58,418 nt of DNA from assembly GCF_016863335.1 (NCBI RefSeq), contig NZ_BOOR01000073.1:1-58418 (forward strand), written 5' to 3'. Within the stretch, counting starts at the first letter, position 1. Each line of letters opens with the position of its first letter. Shown here one piece after another: positions 1-8,723 of this stretch. The notes beneath the pieces were generated by a model. The model did no database searches, was not told the origin of the DNA, and saw only the letters and a list, made by a program, of their open reading frames with translations. The stretch is from Planotetraspora thailandica. Its GTDB lineage: Bacteria > Actinomycetota > Actinomycetes > Streptosporangiales > Streptosporangiaceae. Made by a program: the position numbers and the translations under genes.

Positions 1-151
1 CCAGGGGTCTTTCCCCTGCAATACATTCCCTCGCAAGACAAGACACGGGCCGAGCCGTACGATCACGGAGATGCAGATGGGCTCGGGGTATCACGAGACG
101 CGCGGGCCGTGCTGGGGCATGAGGCTGAGGCGGTGACCGGGGTGGTGCGGT

Positions 152-1363
152 TCACGGGCCGGCCAGCTGGTCGCGGCGACGGGTGAGATACGCCGCCTCG
201 GCGGTGTTGCCGGCCAGACCGATGGCCCGGTCATACGCCGCCCGTGACTCCACGCTCCGGCGCAGCAGGTCGGCGCGGGTGGCATGGAAGGCGTGGTAGC
301 CCTCCAGCGGCAGACCGTCCACCTCCGCCAGCGCGACCTGCGGGCCGTCGATCTCGGCGACCGCGATCGCCCGGTTGAGCCGCACGATCGGCGAGGGGTC
401 GAGCCGGACCAGCTGGTCGTAGAGCGCGACGACCTGCGGCCATTCGGTGTCACGGATGTCGCGGGCGTCGGTGTGGACAGCGTTGATCGCGGCGAGGATC
501 TGGTAACGCCCCGGCGCCTGGCCGGAGGAGAGGCGCGCACGGACCAGGGTGTGCCCCTCGGCGATCAGCTCGCGGTCCCAGGCGCCGCGGTCCTGCTCGT
601 CGAGGGCGACGAGCTCACCGTTGGCCGATACCCGCGCGGCCCCGCGGGCCTCCGTCAGAAGCATCAGCGCCAGGAGTCCGGCGATCTCGCCGTCCGCCGG
701 CATCAGGGCACGGACCAGCCGGGTCAGCCGGATCGCCTCGGCGGTCAGGTCGCCGCGGACCGGCTCCTTCTCGGGGTCCGAGGCTAGGTAGCCCTCGTTG
801 AAGATCAGGTAGAGGACGGAGAGGACCCCGGTGACCCGAGCCGGGAGGTCCTCACGTAACGGCACGCCATAGGGGATCTTCGCCGCCTTGATCTTCGCCT
901 TCGCGCGGGTGATCCGTCGGCCCATAGCGGTCTCCTCGACCAGGAACGCGCGGGCGATCTCGGGCACGGTGAGCCCGCCGACCATCCGCAGGGTCAGCGC
1001 AACCCGCGCCTCCATGGCGAGAGCGGGGTGGCAGCAGGTGAAGACGAGGCGGAGCCGGTCGTCGTCGAGGGCGCCGAGCGGCTCGGGGGCGTCGAACAGC
1101 ATCAGCGCCTCCTTGTGCTTTTCCTCGCGCCTGACCTCGCGCCGGAGCCGATCGATGGCCTTGCGGTGGGCAGTGGTGATGAGCCACGCGCCGGGATTCG
1201 GCGGGACGCCGTCGACCGGCCAGCGCTCTACGGCGACCGCGAACGCATCGGCGGCCATCTCCTCGGCGATGTCGAGGTCCCCGAGGCGCCTGGCCAGGGT
1301 CGCGACCACCCGGGCCCACTCCTCGCGGTGGACCCGGATGATCACCTCGCCGACGTCGGTCAT
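152..1363 (-). CDS. ECF42-type RNA polymerase sigma factor
   Basis: This 403-aa protein is an extracytoplasmic-function sigma factor that would direct RNA polymerase to a small regulon. Region 2 lies at about residues 15-75 (EEMAADAFAVAVERWP) and region 4 at about 115-160 (LTVPEIARAFLVEETAMGRR). A long C-terminal extension of about 230 residues follows, of the helical DUF6596 kind. That extension, and the adjacent YciI/DGPF gene, are the hallmarks of group ECF42. In known members the extension is needed for activity and no anti-sigma factor is present. The start overlaps the stop of the YciI gene by 4 nt, so the pair is translationally coupled. The target promoters cannot be named from this window. 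Confidence 0.9.
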   Translation of the reverse strand: MTDVGEVIIRVHREEWARVVATLARRLGDLDIAEEMAADAFAVAVERWPVDGVPPNPGAWLITTAHRKAIDRLRREVRREEKHKEALMLFDAPEPLGALDDDRLRLVFTCCHPALAMEARVALTLRMVGGLTVPEIARAFLVEETAMGRRITRAKAKIKAAKIPYGVPLREDLPARVTGVLSVLYLIFNEGYLASDPEKEPVRGDLTAEAIRLTRLVRALMPADGEIAGLLALMLLTEARGAARVSANGELVALDEQDRGAWDRELIAEGHTLVRARLSSGQAPGRYQILAAINAVHTDARDIRDTEWPQVVALYDQLVRLDPSPIVRLNRAIAVAEIDGPQVALAEVDGLPLEGYHAFHATRADLLRRSVESRAAYDRAIGLAGNTAEAAYLTRRRDQLAGP

Positions 1364-1692
1364 TCGCCGAAGAACGGCCGGAGCTCGATCCTCCGGTTAC
1401 AGTGCTTCGACCCCAGGGCGGCGAGCCGCAGCGCCACGTCGAGGTGGGGGGCATCGATGATCCAGAAGCCGGCGATGTGCTCCTTGGACTCCAGGTAGGG
1501 CCCGTCGGTGAACACCGGCTCCCCGCCCCTGCCGTCGACGACGGTGGCCGTGCTGGGCGACGCGAGGCCCCCGGCGAAGACCCAGTGGCCGTCGGCCTTG
1601 AGCTGCTCGTTGAAGGCGTCGATCGCGGCCATTTCCTCCGCAGTGGCGAGGCCGGCCGTCTCGTCGAGCACGGACATCTGATACTGCGCCAT
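1360..1692 (-). CDS. YciI/DGPF-family protein paired with ECF42
   Basis: A 110-aa YCII-related protein. The family motif appears as FTDGPYLESKEHIAGFWII, with the DGP(F/Y) signature at about residues 63-66. The start at 1692 is chosen because AGGAG lies about 9 nt upstream. The ATG three codons earlier would abut that ribosome site. Such proteins are routinely encoded beside ECF42 sigma factors and are likely regulon members. Their biochemical role is not established. It is the first gene of a two-gene operon with the sigma factor downstream. The 200-bp stretch upstream holds its promoter, but I could not assign boxes with confidence. Confidence 0.88.
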   Translation of the reverse strand: MAQYQMSVLDETAGLATAEEMAAIDAFNEQLKADGHWVFAGGLASPSTATVVDGRGGEPVFTDGPYLESKEHIAGFWIIDAPHLDVALRLAALGSKHCNRRIELRPFFGE

Positions 1693-1904
1693 CGGGATCA
1701 TCTCCTGTGGTCGTGTGGCCGCCCCCTCGGGCCGCCTCTCACCCCTGCTACGAACGCCGCTGCCTCGATCCGACACACTCTGCGAGGTTTCTCGAGGATT
1801 TTCGTACGCCGCGTGGCCACGACGACGGGCTCCGGGGAGCTCCGCTACGACACGTTCGCCCCGACCGGGAATCGCTCGCCGGCTATCAAGCGGATTACAT
1901 GCGA

Positions 1905-1949
1905 CCGCCCGCGGGTTCCTCAAACTGCTTTAGAGGAACCCGCGGGCGG
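1905..1949 (-). terminator. Strong intrinsic-type hairpin after the pst operon
   Basis: A perfect 17-bp inverted repeat (arms 1905-1921 and 1933-1949) with an 11-nt loop lies 14 nt beyond the stop of the response-regulator gene. It has no long U tract, as is common in high-GC actinomycetes. It would separate the pst operon from the ECF42 operon on the same strand. Confidence 0.85.
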
Positions 1950-1962
1950 GTGGCGATTCAGG

Positions 1963-2667
1963 TCATCCGGAGACGAGGCGATACCCGACTCCGCGGACGG
2001 TCTGAATCATCTTGTCCTCGTCGTCGCCCAGCCGGGCACGCAGCCGCTTGACGTGGACGGCGATCGTGTTCGTTGAAATGGTGTCCGTGGAATGCCACAC
2101 GTGCCGCATGATCTGCTCGCGCGTGACGGTCCTGTCGGCGTTGCGCATCAGGTAATGCAGCAGCTCGAACTCTCGTAGCGGCAGATGGACGATTGTCCCT
2201 GCCACCTTGACCTGGTAGGCCGAGACGTCGAGCTCCACGTCGCCGATCGTCAGCACGACCCGATGGTCGCCCTGCCGCCGGAACGCGGCCTGCACAAGCG
2301 GGAGCAGTTCATGCACCCGGTACGGCCGGGCCACGCATGCGGTCGCCCCGGCTTCGAGAGCCTGGAGCGCCTGCTCGGTATCGCCCCCGAAGTCGATACC
2401 GAGCAGAACCGGCACGGCACGGGCCAGCCGTACGGCCCGGACGAACTCGACCGGGCCGACGATGGGCAGAGACGAACTGATCAGCACGGCGTCAGGGTTG
2501 AGCGCGCCGGCCTGGAGCAGCGCCTGAGCGCCGTCCACGGCCCCGGTCACGTCGACCCCTTCGGCCTCCAATGCCGTCGCCAGCTGTTGAATGAGGCCGG
2601 CGTCCGGATCGGCCACCAGAAGCATGGGTGCCGACCGAGTGTCCCCCTCCACTGCGGGTGCCGCCAC
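1963..2667 (-). CDS. OmpR/PhoB-family regulator with degenerate receiver domain
   Basis: A 234-aa protein with an N-terminal receiver-like domain (about 14-128) and a C-terminal winged-helix DNA-binding domain (about 135-232, ending TVRGVGYRLVSG). The start is a GTG with AGGAGG 5 nt upstream. The receiver lacks the usual chemistry. The acidic pair reads ADPD, the phospho-acceptor position reads VLISSSLP where families have a D, the switch Thr segment reads LLGID, and the conserved Lys is Arg (ARPY). It is therefore probably a phosphorylation-independent regulator. It lies 18 nt after pstB, so it is likely cotranscribed with phosphate uptake. No histidine kinase is adjacent. Confidence 0.88.
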   Translation of the reverse strand: MAAPAVEGDTRSAPMLLVADPDAGLIQQLATALEAEGVDVTGAVDGAQALLQAGALNPDAVLISSSLPIVGPVEFVRAVRLARAVPVLLGIDFGGDTEQALQALEAGATACVARPYRVHELLPLVQAAFRRQGDHRVVLTIGDVELDVSAYQVKVAGTIVHLPLREFELLHYLMRNADRTVTREQIMRHVWHSTDTISTNTIAVHVKRLRARLGDDEDKMIQTVRGVGYRLVSG

Positions 2668-2685
2668 CCGATCCTCCTATGCGGT

Positions 2686-3462
2686 TTAGCCGAAACGTCC
2701 GGTGATGTAGTCCTCAGTGGCTTTCTGCGTCGGGTTGGTGAAGATCTTGGAAGTCTCGTCCATCTCGATGAGCTTCCCGGGCTGACCCTGCGCGGCGAGG
2801 TTGAAGAACGCCGTCTTTTCGCTGACGCGGGCGGCCTGCTGCATGTTGTGCGTCACGATGACGATCGTGAACTCCTGCTTCAGCTCGGAGATCAGATCCT
2901 CGATCGCGAGGGTCGAGATCGGGTCGAGGGCCGAGCAGGGCTCGTCCATGAGCAGGACCTGCGGCCTGACCGCGATGGCCCGCGCGATGCACAGGCGCTG
3001 CTGCTGACCGCCGGACAGGCCGGCACCGGGCTTGTTGAGCCGGGTCTTGACCTCGTTCCACAGGTTGGCGCCCTTGAGCGACTCCTCGACGACGCCTTCC
3101 AGCTGCGACTTGGAGAAGCGGCCGTTCAGCTTGAGGCCCGCCGCCACATTGTCGAAGATCGACATCGTGGGGAACGGGTTAGGGCGCTGGAACACCATGC
3201 CGATGGTGCGGCGTACCGACACCGGGTCGACGCTGGGGCCGTACAGGTCCTGGTCCTCCAGGCGGACCTTGCCTTCGACACGAGCTCCGGGGATGACCTC
3301 ATGCATACGGTTGAGGGTCCGCAGGAACGTCGACTTGCCACAACCGGACGGGCCGATGAAGGCCGTGACCGAGCGCGGCTCGATGGTCATCGAGATGCCC
3401 TCGATCGCCTTGTGCGACCCATAGTAGGCGTCGAGATCGGAGACCTCGATCTGCTTGGCCAT
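2686..3462 (-). CDS. pstB: Phosphate ABC transporter ATP-binding protein PstB
   Basis: A 258-aa ATPase of the high-affinity phosphate importer, acting on the cytoplasmic face of the membrane. It has a Walker A motif GPSGCGKST (37-45), a Q-loop region [15 protein letters not shown] typical of PstB, the signature LSGGQQQRL (149-157), Walker B LLMDEP (170-175) and an H-loop VTHN. Length and sequence are those of full PstB. It starts 3 nt after pstA and closes the transporter part of a pstSCAB operon. Confidence 0.97.
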   Translation of the reverse strand: MAKQIEVSDLDAYYGSHKAIEGISMTIEPRSVTAFIGPSGCGKSTFLRTLNRMHEVIPGARVEGKVRLEDQDLYGPSVDPVSVRRTIGMVFQRPNPFPTMSIFDNVAAGLKLNGRFSKSQLEGVVEESLKGANLWNEVKTRLNKPGAGLSGGQQQRLCIARAIAVRPQVLLMDEPCSALDPISTLAIEDLISELKQEFTIVIVTHNMQQAARVSEKTAFFNLAAQGQPGKLIEMDETSKIFTNPTQKATEDYITGRFG

Positions 3463-3465
3463 CTC

Positions 3466-4350
3466 TCATCCCCTCTTCGCGGGCGAACGCCACCACGAGA
3501 TGAGGCGCGCGACCAGGTTAAGCAGCATGATGATCAGGATCAGCGTGAGCGCCCCGGCCCAGGCCCGGTCGATGGCCGTGTCATTGGGGCGGCTGGCCTG
3601 ATCAAAGACGTACAGCGGAAGACCCATCTGCGGCCCGTTGAACGGGTCGTTGTTGATGGAGTCGGTGGAGAACACGACGAGCAGCAACGGAGCCGTCTCG
3701 CCTGCGACGCGGGCGACGGCCAGCATGACGCCCGTGACGATGCCGGTGAACGCCGTCGGGAGCACGACCTTGACGATCGAGCGCCACTTGGGCACGCCGA
3801 GCGCGTAGGACGCCTCTCGCAGTTCGTTCGGCACGAGGCGCAGCATCTCCTCCGCCGATCTGACCACCGTCGGCATCATCAGGATCGAGAGCGCAAGCGC
3901 GCCGGCGAAGCCCGAGAACGGCATGCCGAGAGCGAGGATCCAGAACGCCAGGATGAAAAGGCCGGAAACGACGGAAGGGACGCCGGTCATGACGTCCACG
4001 AAGAAGCTGACGATCCGCGACAACCTGCCGCCGTTGCCGTACTCCACCAGGTAGATGGCGGTGAGCAGGCCGATCGGCACCGCGATCAGTGAAGCGAGCA
4101 GCACCTGTTCGAGAGTGCCGATGATCGCGTGGTAGGCGCCGCCGCCCGCGTCTCTGGCGCCGATGTTGCGCATCGAATGCGTGAGGAACTCGATGTCGAA
4201 CCGCTTGAGCCCGTTCCTGATGACCAGCCACAGAACCGACACGAGCGGGACGACGGCGATGGCGAACGCGAGGTAGACCAGGGCTTGGACGGCCCGGTCC
4301 TTGACGCGCCTGCCGGCGGAGATGGGTTGGATTCCGGTCACGACTGTCAC
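3466..4350 (-). CDS. pstA: Phosphate ABC transporter permease PstA
   Basis: A 294-aa inner-membrane permease with about six hydrophobic segments. The EAA-like coupling loop is visible as EASYALGVPKWRSIVKVVLP. Together with PstC it forms the transmembrane channel for phosphate. The GTG start overlaps the pstC stop by 4 nt, so translation is coupled and 1:1 stoichiometry is expected. Confidence 0.95.
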   Translation of the reverse strand: MTVVTGIQPISAGRRVKDRAVQALVYLAFAIAVVPLVSVLWLVIRNGLKRFDIEFLTHSMRNIGARDAGGGAYHAIIGTLEQVLLASLIAVPIGLLTAIYLVEYGNGGRLSRIVSFFVDVMTGVPSVVSGLFILAFWILALGMPFSGFAGALALSILMMPTVVRSAEEMLRLVPNELREASYALGVPKWRSIVKVVLPTAFTGIVTGVMLAVARVAGETAPLLLVVFSTDSINNDPFNGPQMGLPLYVFDQASRPNDTAIDRAWAGALTLILIIMLLNLVARLISWWRSPAKRG

Positions 4351-5327
4351 GCTGCGGCCCTCGCGTATTCCTTGCGGCGGGCGATGACGAGGCGGGCTGC
4401 CGTGTTCACCAGCAGGGTGATGAGGAACAGCACAAGACCGGACGCGATGAGGGCGCCGCGGCCGATGGGCGTGGCCTCGCCGAAGCCGTTGGCGATGTTG
4501 GCGGCGATGCTGTTGCCGTTGGCGCTGAGGATGCGGAACGAGATGGTGAAGGTCGCCGGGAAGATCAGGGCGACGGCGATCGTCTCGCCCATGGCCCGGC
4601 CGAGGCCGAGCAGCGCGGCGGTGATGACGCCGGGACGGCCGAAGGGAAGGACGGCCATCCTGATCATTTCCCAGCGGGTGGCGCCCAGGGCGAGCGCCGC
4701 CTCCTCTTGGATCCGCGGAGCCTGGAGGAAGACCTCTCGGGAGATCGCGGCGATGATCGGGAGGATCATGATCGCGAGCACGAGCGACGCCGTGAGCATG
4801 CTCTTACCCACCACCTGGTCGCCTCCGAAGATCGGGATCCAGGCGAAGTATTTGTTGAGGAAGCTCGACGGGGACAGCATGAAGGGCACGAGGAAGGCCA
4901 CGCCCCACAGGCCGTAGACGACGCTGGGGACGGCGGCCAGCAGGTCCACCAGATAGCCGAGTGCGGAGGCGAGGCGACGGGGTGCGTAGTGAGAGATGAA
5001 CAGGGCGACGCCCACCGCCACAGGAGTGGCGATGATGAGCGCGATGAACGAGCTGATGAGGGTGCCGAAGGCCAGTGCGCCGATTCCGAAGACGGGCTGG
5101 GTGGCGTTCGGGTTCCAGGTCAGTTCGGTCAGGAAGTGCGACGTGTTCGCCTGAAGAGCGGGGATCGCCTTCACGACGAGGAAGACGCCGATCGCCGCCA
5201 TGATCACCAGCAGGACTATGCCTGAGGCGGTCGACAGGAAGCGGAACGGGCCATCGCCGCGGCTGCGCCGGAAGGCGGGCCGGCGCATCGCCGGCCCGCC
5301 TTCGGTCTTCGAAAAAGACGTGGCCAT
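4347..5327 (-). CDS. pstC: Phosphate ABC transporter permease PstC
   Basis: A 326-aa permease partner of PstA. A basic cytoplasmic N terminus (residues 1-28) precedes a first membrane helix and about six membrane spans in total. The coupling loop reads EEAALALGATRWEMIRMAVLP. The start lies 5 nt after the pstS stop. I see no clear Shine-Dalgarno sequence there, so translation probably depends on pstS. Confidence 0.95.
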   Translation of the reverse strand: MATSFSKTEGGPAMRRPAFRRSRGDGPFRFLSTASGIVLLVIMAAIGVFLVVKAIPALQANTSHFLTELTWNPNATQPVFGIGALAFGTLISSFIALIIATPVAVGVALFISHYAPRRLASALGYLVDLLAAVPSVVYGLWGVAFLVPFMLSPSSFLNKYFAWIPIFGGDQVVGKSMLTASLVLAIMILPIIAAISREVFLQAPRIQEEAALALGATRWEMIRMAVLPFGRPGVITAALLGLGRAMGETIAVALIFPATFTISFRILSANGNSIAANIANGFGEATPIGRGALIASGLVLFLITLLVNTAARLVIARRKEYARAAA

Positions 5328-5332
5328 CAGGG

Positions 5333-6439
5333 TTAGGAGATCGCCTCGACAGCGGTCCGGACCTTGCTGATGAGGCTCGCCGGCAGCGGCGCGTAGCCGA
5401 GCGTGGTGAGGGCCTGCTGGCCGGCGTCGCTCGCCGTGTAGCCGAGGAAGGCCTTGACCAGCGGGAGGTCCGTGGCCGAGAGACCCTTCTCACAGGTGAT
5501 CTCGTAGGTCACCAGGACGATCGGGTAGGCGCCCGCCGCCTTGGTGGCGTAGTCGATCTTGAGCTTGAGGTCGTTGCCGGTGCCCACGACCTCGGCGGCC
5601 TCGACCGTCTTGCCCGCGTTCTCCGGGGTGAGGTCGACGAACTCGCCCGAGCCGTTGGCGACCTTGGCGGTCTGCAGGCTCGAGTTCTCGGCGAAGGACA
5701 TCTCGACGTAGCCGATCGCGCCCTCGGTGCTCTTCACCGAAGCGGCGACCTGGTCCGAGCCCTTGGCGCCCTGGCCCTTGGCCTCGGCCGGCCACGCCTT
5801 GCCCGACTCGTACGGCCACTCGGCGGTCGCCTTGAGGAACTTGGTGAAGTTGTCGCTGGTGCCCGACTCGTCCGAGCGGTGGAACGCCTGGATGGCGGTC
5901 GAGGGCAGCGTGGCGCTGGGGTTGTCGGCCTTGATCGCCGGGTCGTCCCACTTGGTGATCTTGCTGTTGAAGATGCCGCCGATGGTCTTCGGCGACAGCT
6001 GCAGGCCGTCAACGCCCGGCAGGTTGTAAACGACCGCGACGGGGCCGATGACCATGGGCAGGTTGATCGCCTTGCCGGTCTTGCAGCGAGCGTCGGCCTG
6101 AGCGGGCTCGCCCTTCTCGTCGTTCAGCGCCGAGTCGGAGCCGGCGAACGCGACGGTGCCCTGGATGAAGGACTGGACACCCGCGCCGGAGCCGCTGGGG
6201 TTGTAGTTGACGCTCACGCCGGGGTTCGCGGACTGGAAGCCCTTCTTCCACTCGTCGACCGCGTTCGCCTGGGCGGAGGAGCCGGCGGCGTTGATCGTGC
6301 CCGACAGGCTGCTACCGGTGGCAGCGCCCGAGGGGGCGGCCGAGGTGCCAGAGTCGCCGCTGTTGTTGTCGGTGCCGCATGCGGCGAGCGAAAGCGCGCC
6401 GATAATGGCGGCCGCGGCAAGCCGGCCTGCATACTTCAC
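5333..6439 (-). CDS. pstS: Phosphate-binding lipoprotein PstS
   Basis: A 368-aa extracellular phosphate receptor. I place the start at the GTG at 6439 because GGGAGGA lies about 6 nt upstream. The protein then opens with a short basic stretch, a hydrophobic signal and a lipobox LAAC, with Cys21 as the lipidated residue. A Gly/Ser/Ala-rich tether follows. The PstS fold is recognisable from AAGSSAQANA, the ligand loop SGSGAGVQSF and HRSDESGTSDNF. It is the promoter-proximal gene of pstSCAB and sits directly behind the PHO box. Confidence 0.95.
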   Translation of the reverse strand: MKYAGRLAAAAIIGALSLAACGTDNNSGDSGTSAAPSGAATGSSLSGTINAAGSSAQANAVDEWKKGFQSANPGVSVNYNPSGSGAGVQSFIQGTVAFAGSDSALNDEKGEPAQADARCKTGKAINLPMVIGPVAVVYNLPGVDGLQLSPKTIGGIFNSKITKWDDPAIKADNPSATLPSTAIQAFHRSDESGTSDNFTKFLKATAEWPYESGKAWPAEAKGQGAKGSDQVAASVKSTEGAIGYVEMSFAENSSLQTAKVANGSGEFVDLTPENAGKTVEAAEVVGTGNDLKLKIDYATKAAGAYPIVLVTYEITCEKGLSATDLPLVKAFLGYTASDAGQQALTTLGYAPLPASLISKVRTAVEAIS

Positions 6440-6490
6440 GGTGATTCCTCCCGCTTGTCTTCTCGTCGCCCAGGACACTAGGGATCCAAG

Positions 6491-6529
6491 GTGACCGGAT
6501 CGCTTGGTAAAGGTGAACGAGTAGTGAAC
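6491..6529 (-). promoter_or_regulatory. PHO box (PhoP-binding direct repeats) before pstS
   Basis: On the minus strand, GTTCAC at 6529-6524 and GTTCACC from 6518 are exactly 11 nt apart. A weaker GGTCACC begins at 6496, 22 nt further on and so in the same register. Actinomycete PhoP sites are 11-nt direct repeats of GTTCACC type. The box ends about 52 nt upstream of the pstS start, where an activator site is expected. Confidence 0.8.
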
Positions 6530-6600
6530 GGGCCTGGTCTCTTGTGGTGATCGTGACAAATAACGAGCAGGTCACGATGGGTGTGCGGGAGTATTGGTTC

Positions 6601-7059
6601 ATGAAGCACGTATGTCTGGTATGCATGGGAAACATCTGCCGCTCCCCTATGGCCGAGGTCGTGTTGCGGAGCGTCCTCGCGGCCAGGGGGCTCGACGTGG
6701 TCGTCGACAGCGCAGGCACGGGGGGATGGCACGCGGGCGACCCCATGGACGAGCGTGCCCTCGCCACCCTGGCCGCGCACGGATACGACGGCTCAGCCCA
6801 CCGCGCCCGCCAGTTCGACCCGTCCTGGTTCGCCGAGCGCGACCTCATCCTGGTGATGGACGAGGACAACCTGCGCGCCCTGCGCCGGATCGCCCCTCCC
6901 GGCGCCGATATCCGGCTTCTCCGCTCGTTCGACCCCGCCGCCCCCGAAGGGGCCGAGGTCCCTGACCCCTACTACGACGGCAGGCAGGAGTTCGAGGAGG
7001 TGCTCGCCATGGTCGAAGCGGCGGCGGAGGGGCTGGCGAAACACCTTGAAGATCACTAA
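6601..7059 (+). CDS. Low-molecular-weight protein-tyrosine phosphatase
   Basis: A 152-aa cytoplasmic phosphatase. The P-loop is at the N terminus as CMGNICRS, with nucleophile Cys8 and Arg14 (C-x5-R). The general-acid Asp is at residue 122 in PDPYYDG. The ATG at 6601 is preceded by GGGAG. In actinomycetes these enzymes (PtpA type) dephosphorylate protein tyrosines. The substrate here is unknown. The gene overlaps the next one by 14 nt. Confidence 0.93.
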   Translation: MKHVCLVCMGNICRSPMAEVVLRSVLAARGLDVVVDSAGTGGWHAGDPMDERALATLAAHGYDGSAHRARQFDPSWFAERDLILVMDEDNLRALRRIAPPGADIRLLRSFDPAAPEGAEVPDPYYDGRQEFEEVLAMVEAAAEGLAKHLEDH

Positions 7060-7855
7060 GGATCTCGGCCGGAGCCATGCCTGGACCCTGCACGAGGCCG
7101 CTCTCCCCGACGGCCGGCGGGCCTTCGTCAAGAAGGGCGGCGACTTCACCGCCGAGGCCGCGGGCCTGCGCTGGCTGGCCGAGTCGGAGGCCGTTGCCGT
7201 ACCCGAGGTGATCGAGTCCGGGGCCGGCCATCTGGTGCTGGAGTGGATCGAGACCGGACCGGCGACCGCCGCGGCGGCCGAGCGGTTCGGCCGCGAACTC
7301 GCCGCGTTGCACACCTCGGGCGCGCAGGGGTTCGGCGCGCCCTGGCCCGGGACGATCGCCGAGCTACTCATGGACAACACGCCCGCCCCGGACTGGCCGT
7401 CGTTCTACGTCTCCCGCCGCGTCCTCCCCTTCGTACGGCAGGCCAGGGACGCCGGGCAGCTGACGGCGGCCGACGTCGAACTGGTGGAGGAGGCGTGCGA
7501 ACGCGCGGGCGAGGTGGGCGGGCCCCCCGAGCCGCCCAGCCGCATCCACGGAGACCTGTGGAACGGCAACCTGCTCTGGGCGACCGAAGGAAACGCCTCC
7601 GGGTGGGTCGTGCTGGTCGATCCGGCCGCCCACGGCGGGCACAGGGAGACCGACCTCGCCATGCTGGCGTTGTTCGGTGCGCCCCACCTGGCCACGATCA
7701 CGGGCGCGTACCGGGAGGCCGCACCCCTGGCGGACGGGTGGCGAGAGCGGGTGCCGCTGCACCAGCTCCACCCATTGGCCGTGCACGTCTGCCTGTACGG
7801 CGAGGCCTACCGGGGCAGTCTCCTGACCGCGGCGGCCGACGTGCTCGCCATGTGA
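7046..7855 (+). CDS. Fructosamine-kinase-family / APH-like kinase
   Basis: A 269-aa protein-kinase-like-fold small-molecule kinase. The catalytic loop is HGDLWNGNLLW with a following metal-binding VDPAAHGG segment, as in fructosamine 3-kinases that repair glycated proteins. An ATP-binding Lys is visible in FVKKGGDF. The start is a TTG inside the end of the phosphatase gene, which suggests a two-gene operon. The start codon is less certain than the family. The true substrate cannot be read from the sequence. Confidence 0.85.
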   Translation: MKITKDLGRSHAWTLHEAALPDGRRAFVKKGGDFTAEAAGLRWLAESEAVAVPEVIESGAGHLVLEWIETGPATAAAAERFGRELAALHTSGAQGFGAPWPGTIAELLMDNTPAPDWPSFYVSRRVLPFVRQARDAGQLTAADVELVEEACERAGEVGGPPEPPSRIHGDLWNGNLLWATEGNASGWVVLVDPAAHGGHRETDLAMLALFGAPHLATITGAYREAAPLADGWRERVPLHQLHPLAVHVCLYGEAYRGSLLTAAADVLAM

Positions 7856-7857
7856 CG

Positions 7858-8640
7858 TCAGGAACGCGACAGGCGCTTGAGCACCTCGCCGTGCAGCAGG
7901 CCGTTCGTGCAGACCATGCTGCCGCTGTCGAGGGGGCCGGTGCCGTCGAGCGCCGTGCAGGTGCCGCCGGCCTCCTCCACGATGACGGTGAGCGCCGCCA
8001 TGTCCCACGGCGACAGCTCGGGCTCGGCGGAGACGTCGACCGAGCCCTCGGCGACCATCATGTGCGACCAGAAGTCGCCGTAGCCGCGGCTGCGCCACAC
8101 CTGGCGGGTGAGGTCGAGGAAACCGTCCAGCCGGTTGTCCTTCTCCCATTCCTCCAGGTCGGAGAACGCGAAGGAGGCGTCGCCGAGCCGGCCGACCGCC
8201 GACACCTGGCAGCGGCTCGCCTTGGTGAGGCTGCGGCCGGTCCAGGCGCCTCCGTCCTTGACGGCCCACCAGCGGCGGCCGAGCGCGGGAGCGGAGACGA
8301 CGCCGACGACGACCTTGCCCTCATCCATCAACGCGATGAGGGTCGCCCACACCGGCACGCCGCGCACGTAGTTCTTCGTGCCGTCGATCGGGTCGATGAC
8401 CCACGAGCGCATGCCGTACCCCGTGCGGCCGAACTCCTCGCCCACGACCGCGTCGCGGGGCCGGGCGCGGCGCAGGGTGCCGCGAATCGCCTCCTCCACG
8501 GCCCTGTCGGCGTCGCTGACCGGCGTGAGGTCAGGCTTGGTGTCGACCTTCAGGTCGACGGCCTTGAATCGGCGCATCGTGATGTCGTCGGCGGCGTCCG
8601 CCATCACATGTGCGAGTCGCAGATCGTCGCTGTATCCCAT
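7858..8640 (-). CDS. hisN: Inositol-monophosphatase-family histidinol-phosphatase
   Basis: A 260-aa metal-dependent phosphatase. Metal ligands are seen in VGEEFG (Glu68) and in VIDPIDGTKNY (Asp83, Asp86), with a later conserved Asp in SPWDMAAL. The GTKNYVRG variant and overall length match actinobacterial HisN, which makes histidinol from histidinol phosphate. A general inositol-phosphatase role remains possible. It converges with the upstream kinase gene, with 2 nt between stops. Confidence 0.87.
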   Translation of the reverse strand: MGYSDDLRLAHVMADAADDITMRRFKAVDLKVDTKPDLTPVSDADRAVEEAIRGTLRRARPRDAVVGEEFGRTGYGMRSWVIDPIDGTKNYVRGVPVWATLIALMDEGKVVVGVVSAPALGRRWWAVKDGGAWTGRSLTKASRCQVSAVGRLGDASFAFSDLEEWEKDNRLDGFLDLTRQVWRSRGYGDFWSHMMVAEGSVDVSAEPELSPWDMAALTVIVEEAGGTCTALDGTGPLDSGSMVCTNGLLHGEVLKRLSRS

Positions 8641-8723
8641 CACAGGCCCCAAGTTATCGTGCCGGACCCCGATTACATCAGGTCCGGATCGCTCCAAAAC
8701 GTACTGATCGGTAACCTTCGATC

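Noticed and set aside
1-151. A gene at the left edge
   Set aside because: Open frames here are antisense shadows. I see no supported gene or RNA in the first 151 bases.
2185-4092. Long open frame antisense to the regulator, pstB and pstA
   Set aside because: It runs across three genuine genes and has a composition typical of antisense GC frames (rich in Arg, Asp, His, Gly).
6502-6600. DasR (dre) site near TGGTCT in the pstS promoter region
   Set aside because: Only one half-site is present. The matching AGACCA arm is missing.
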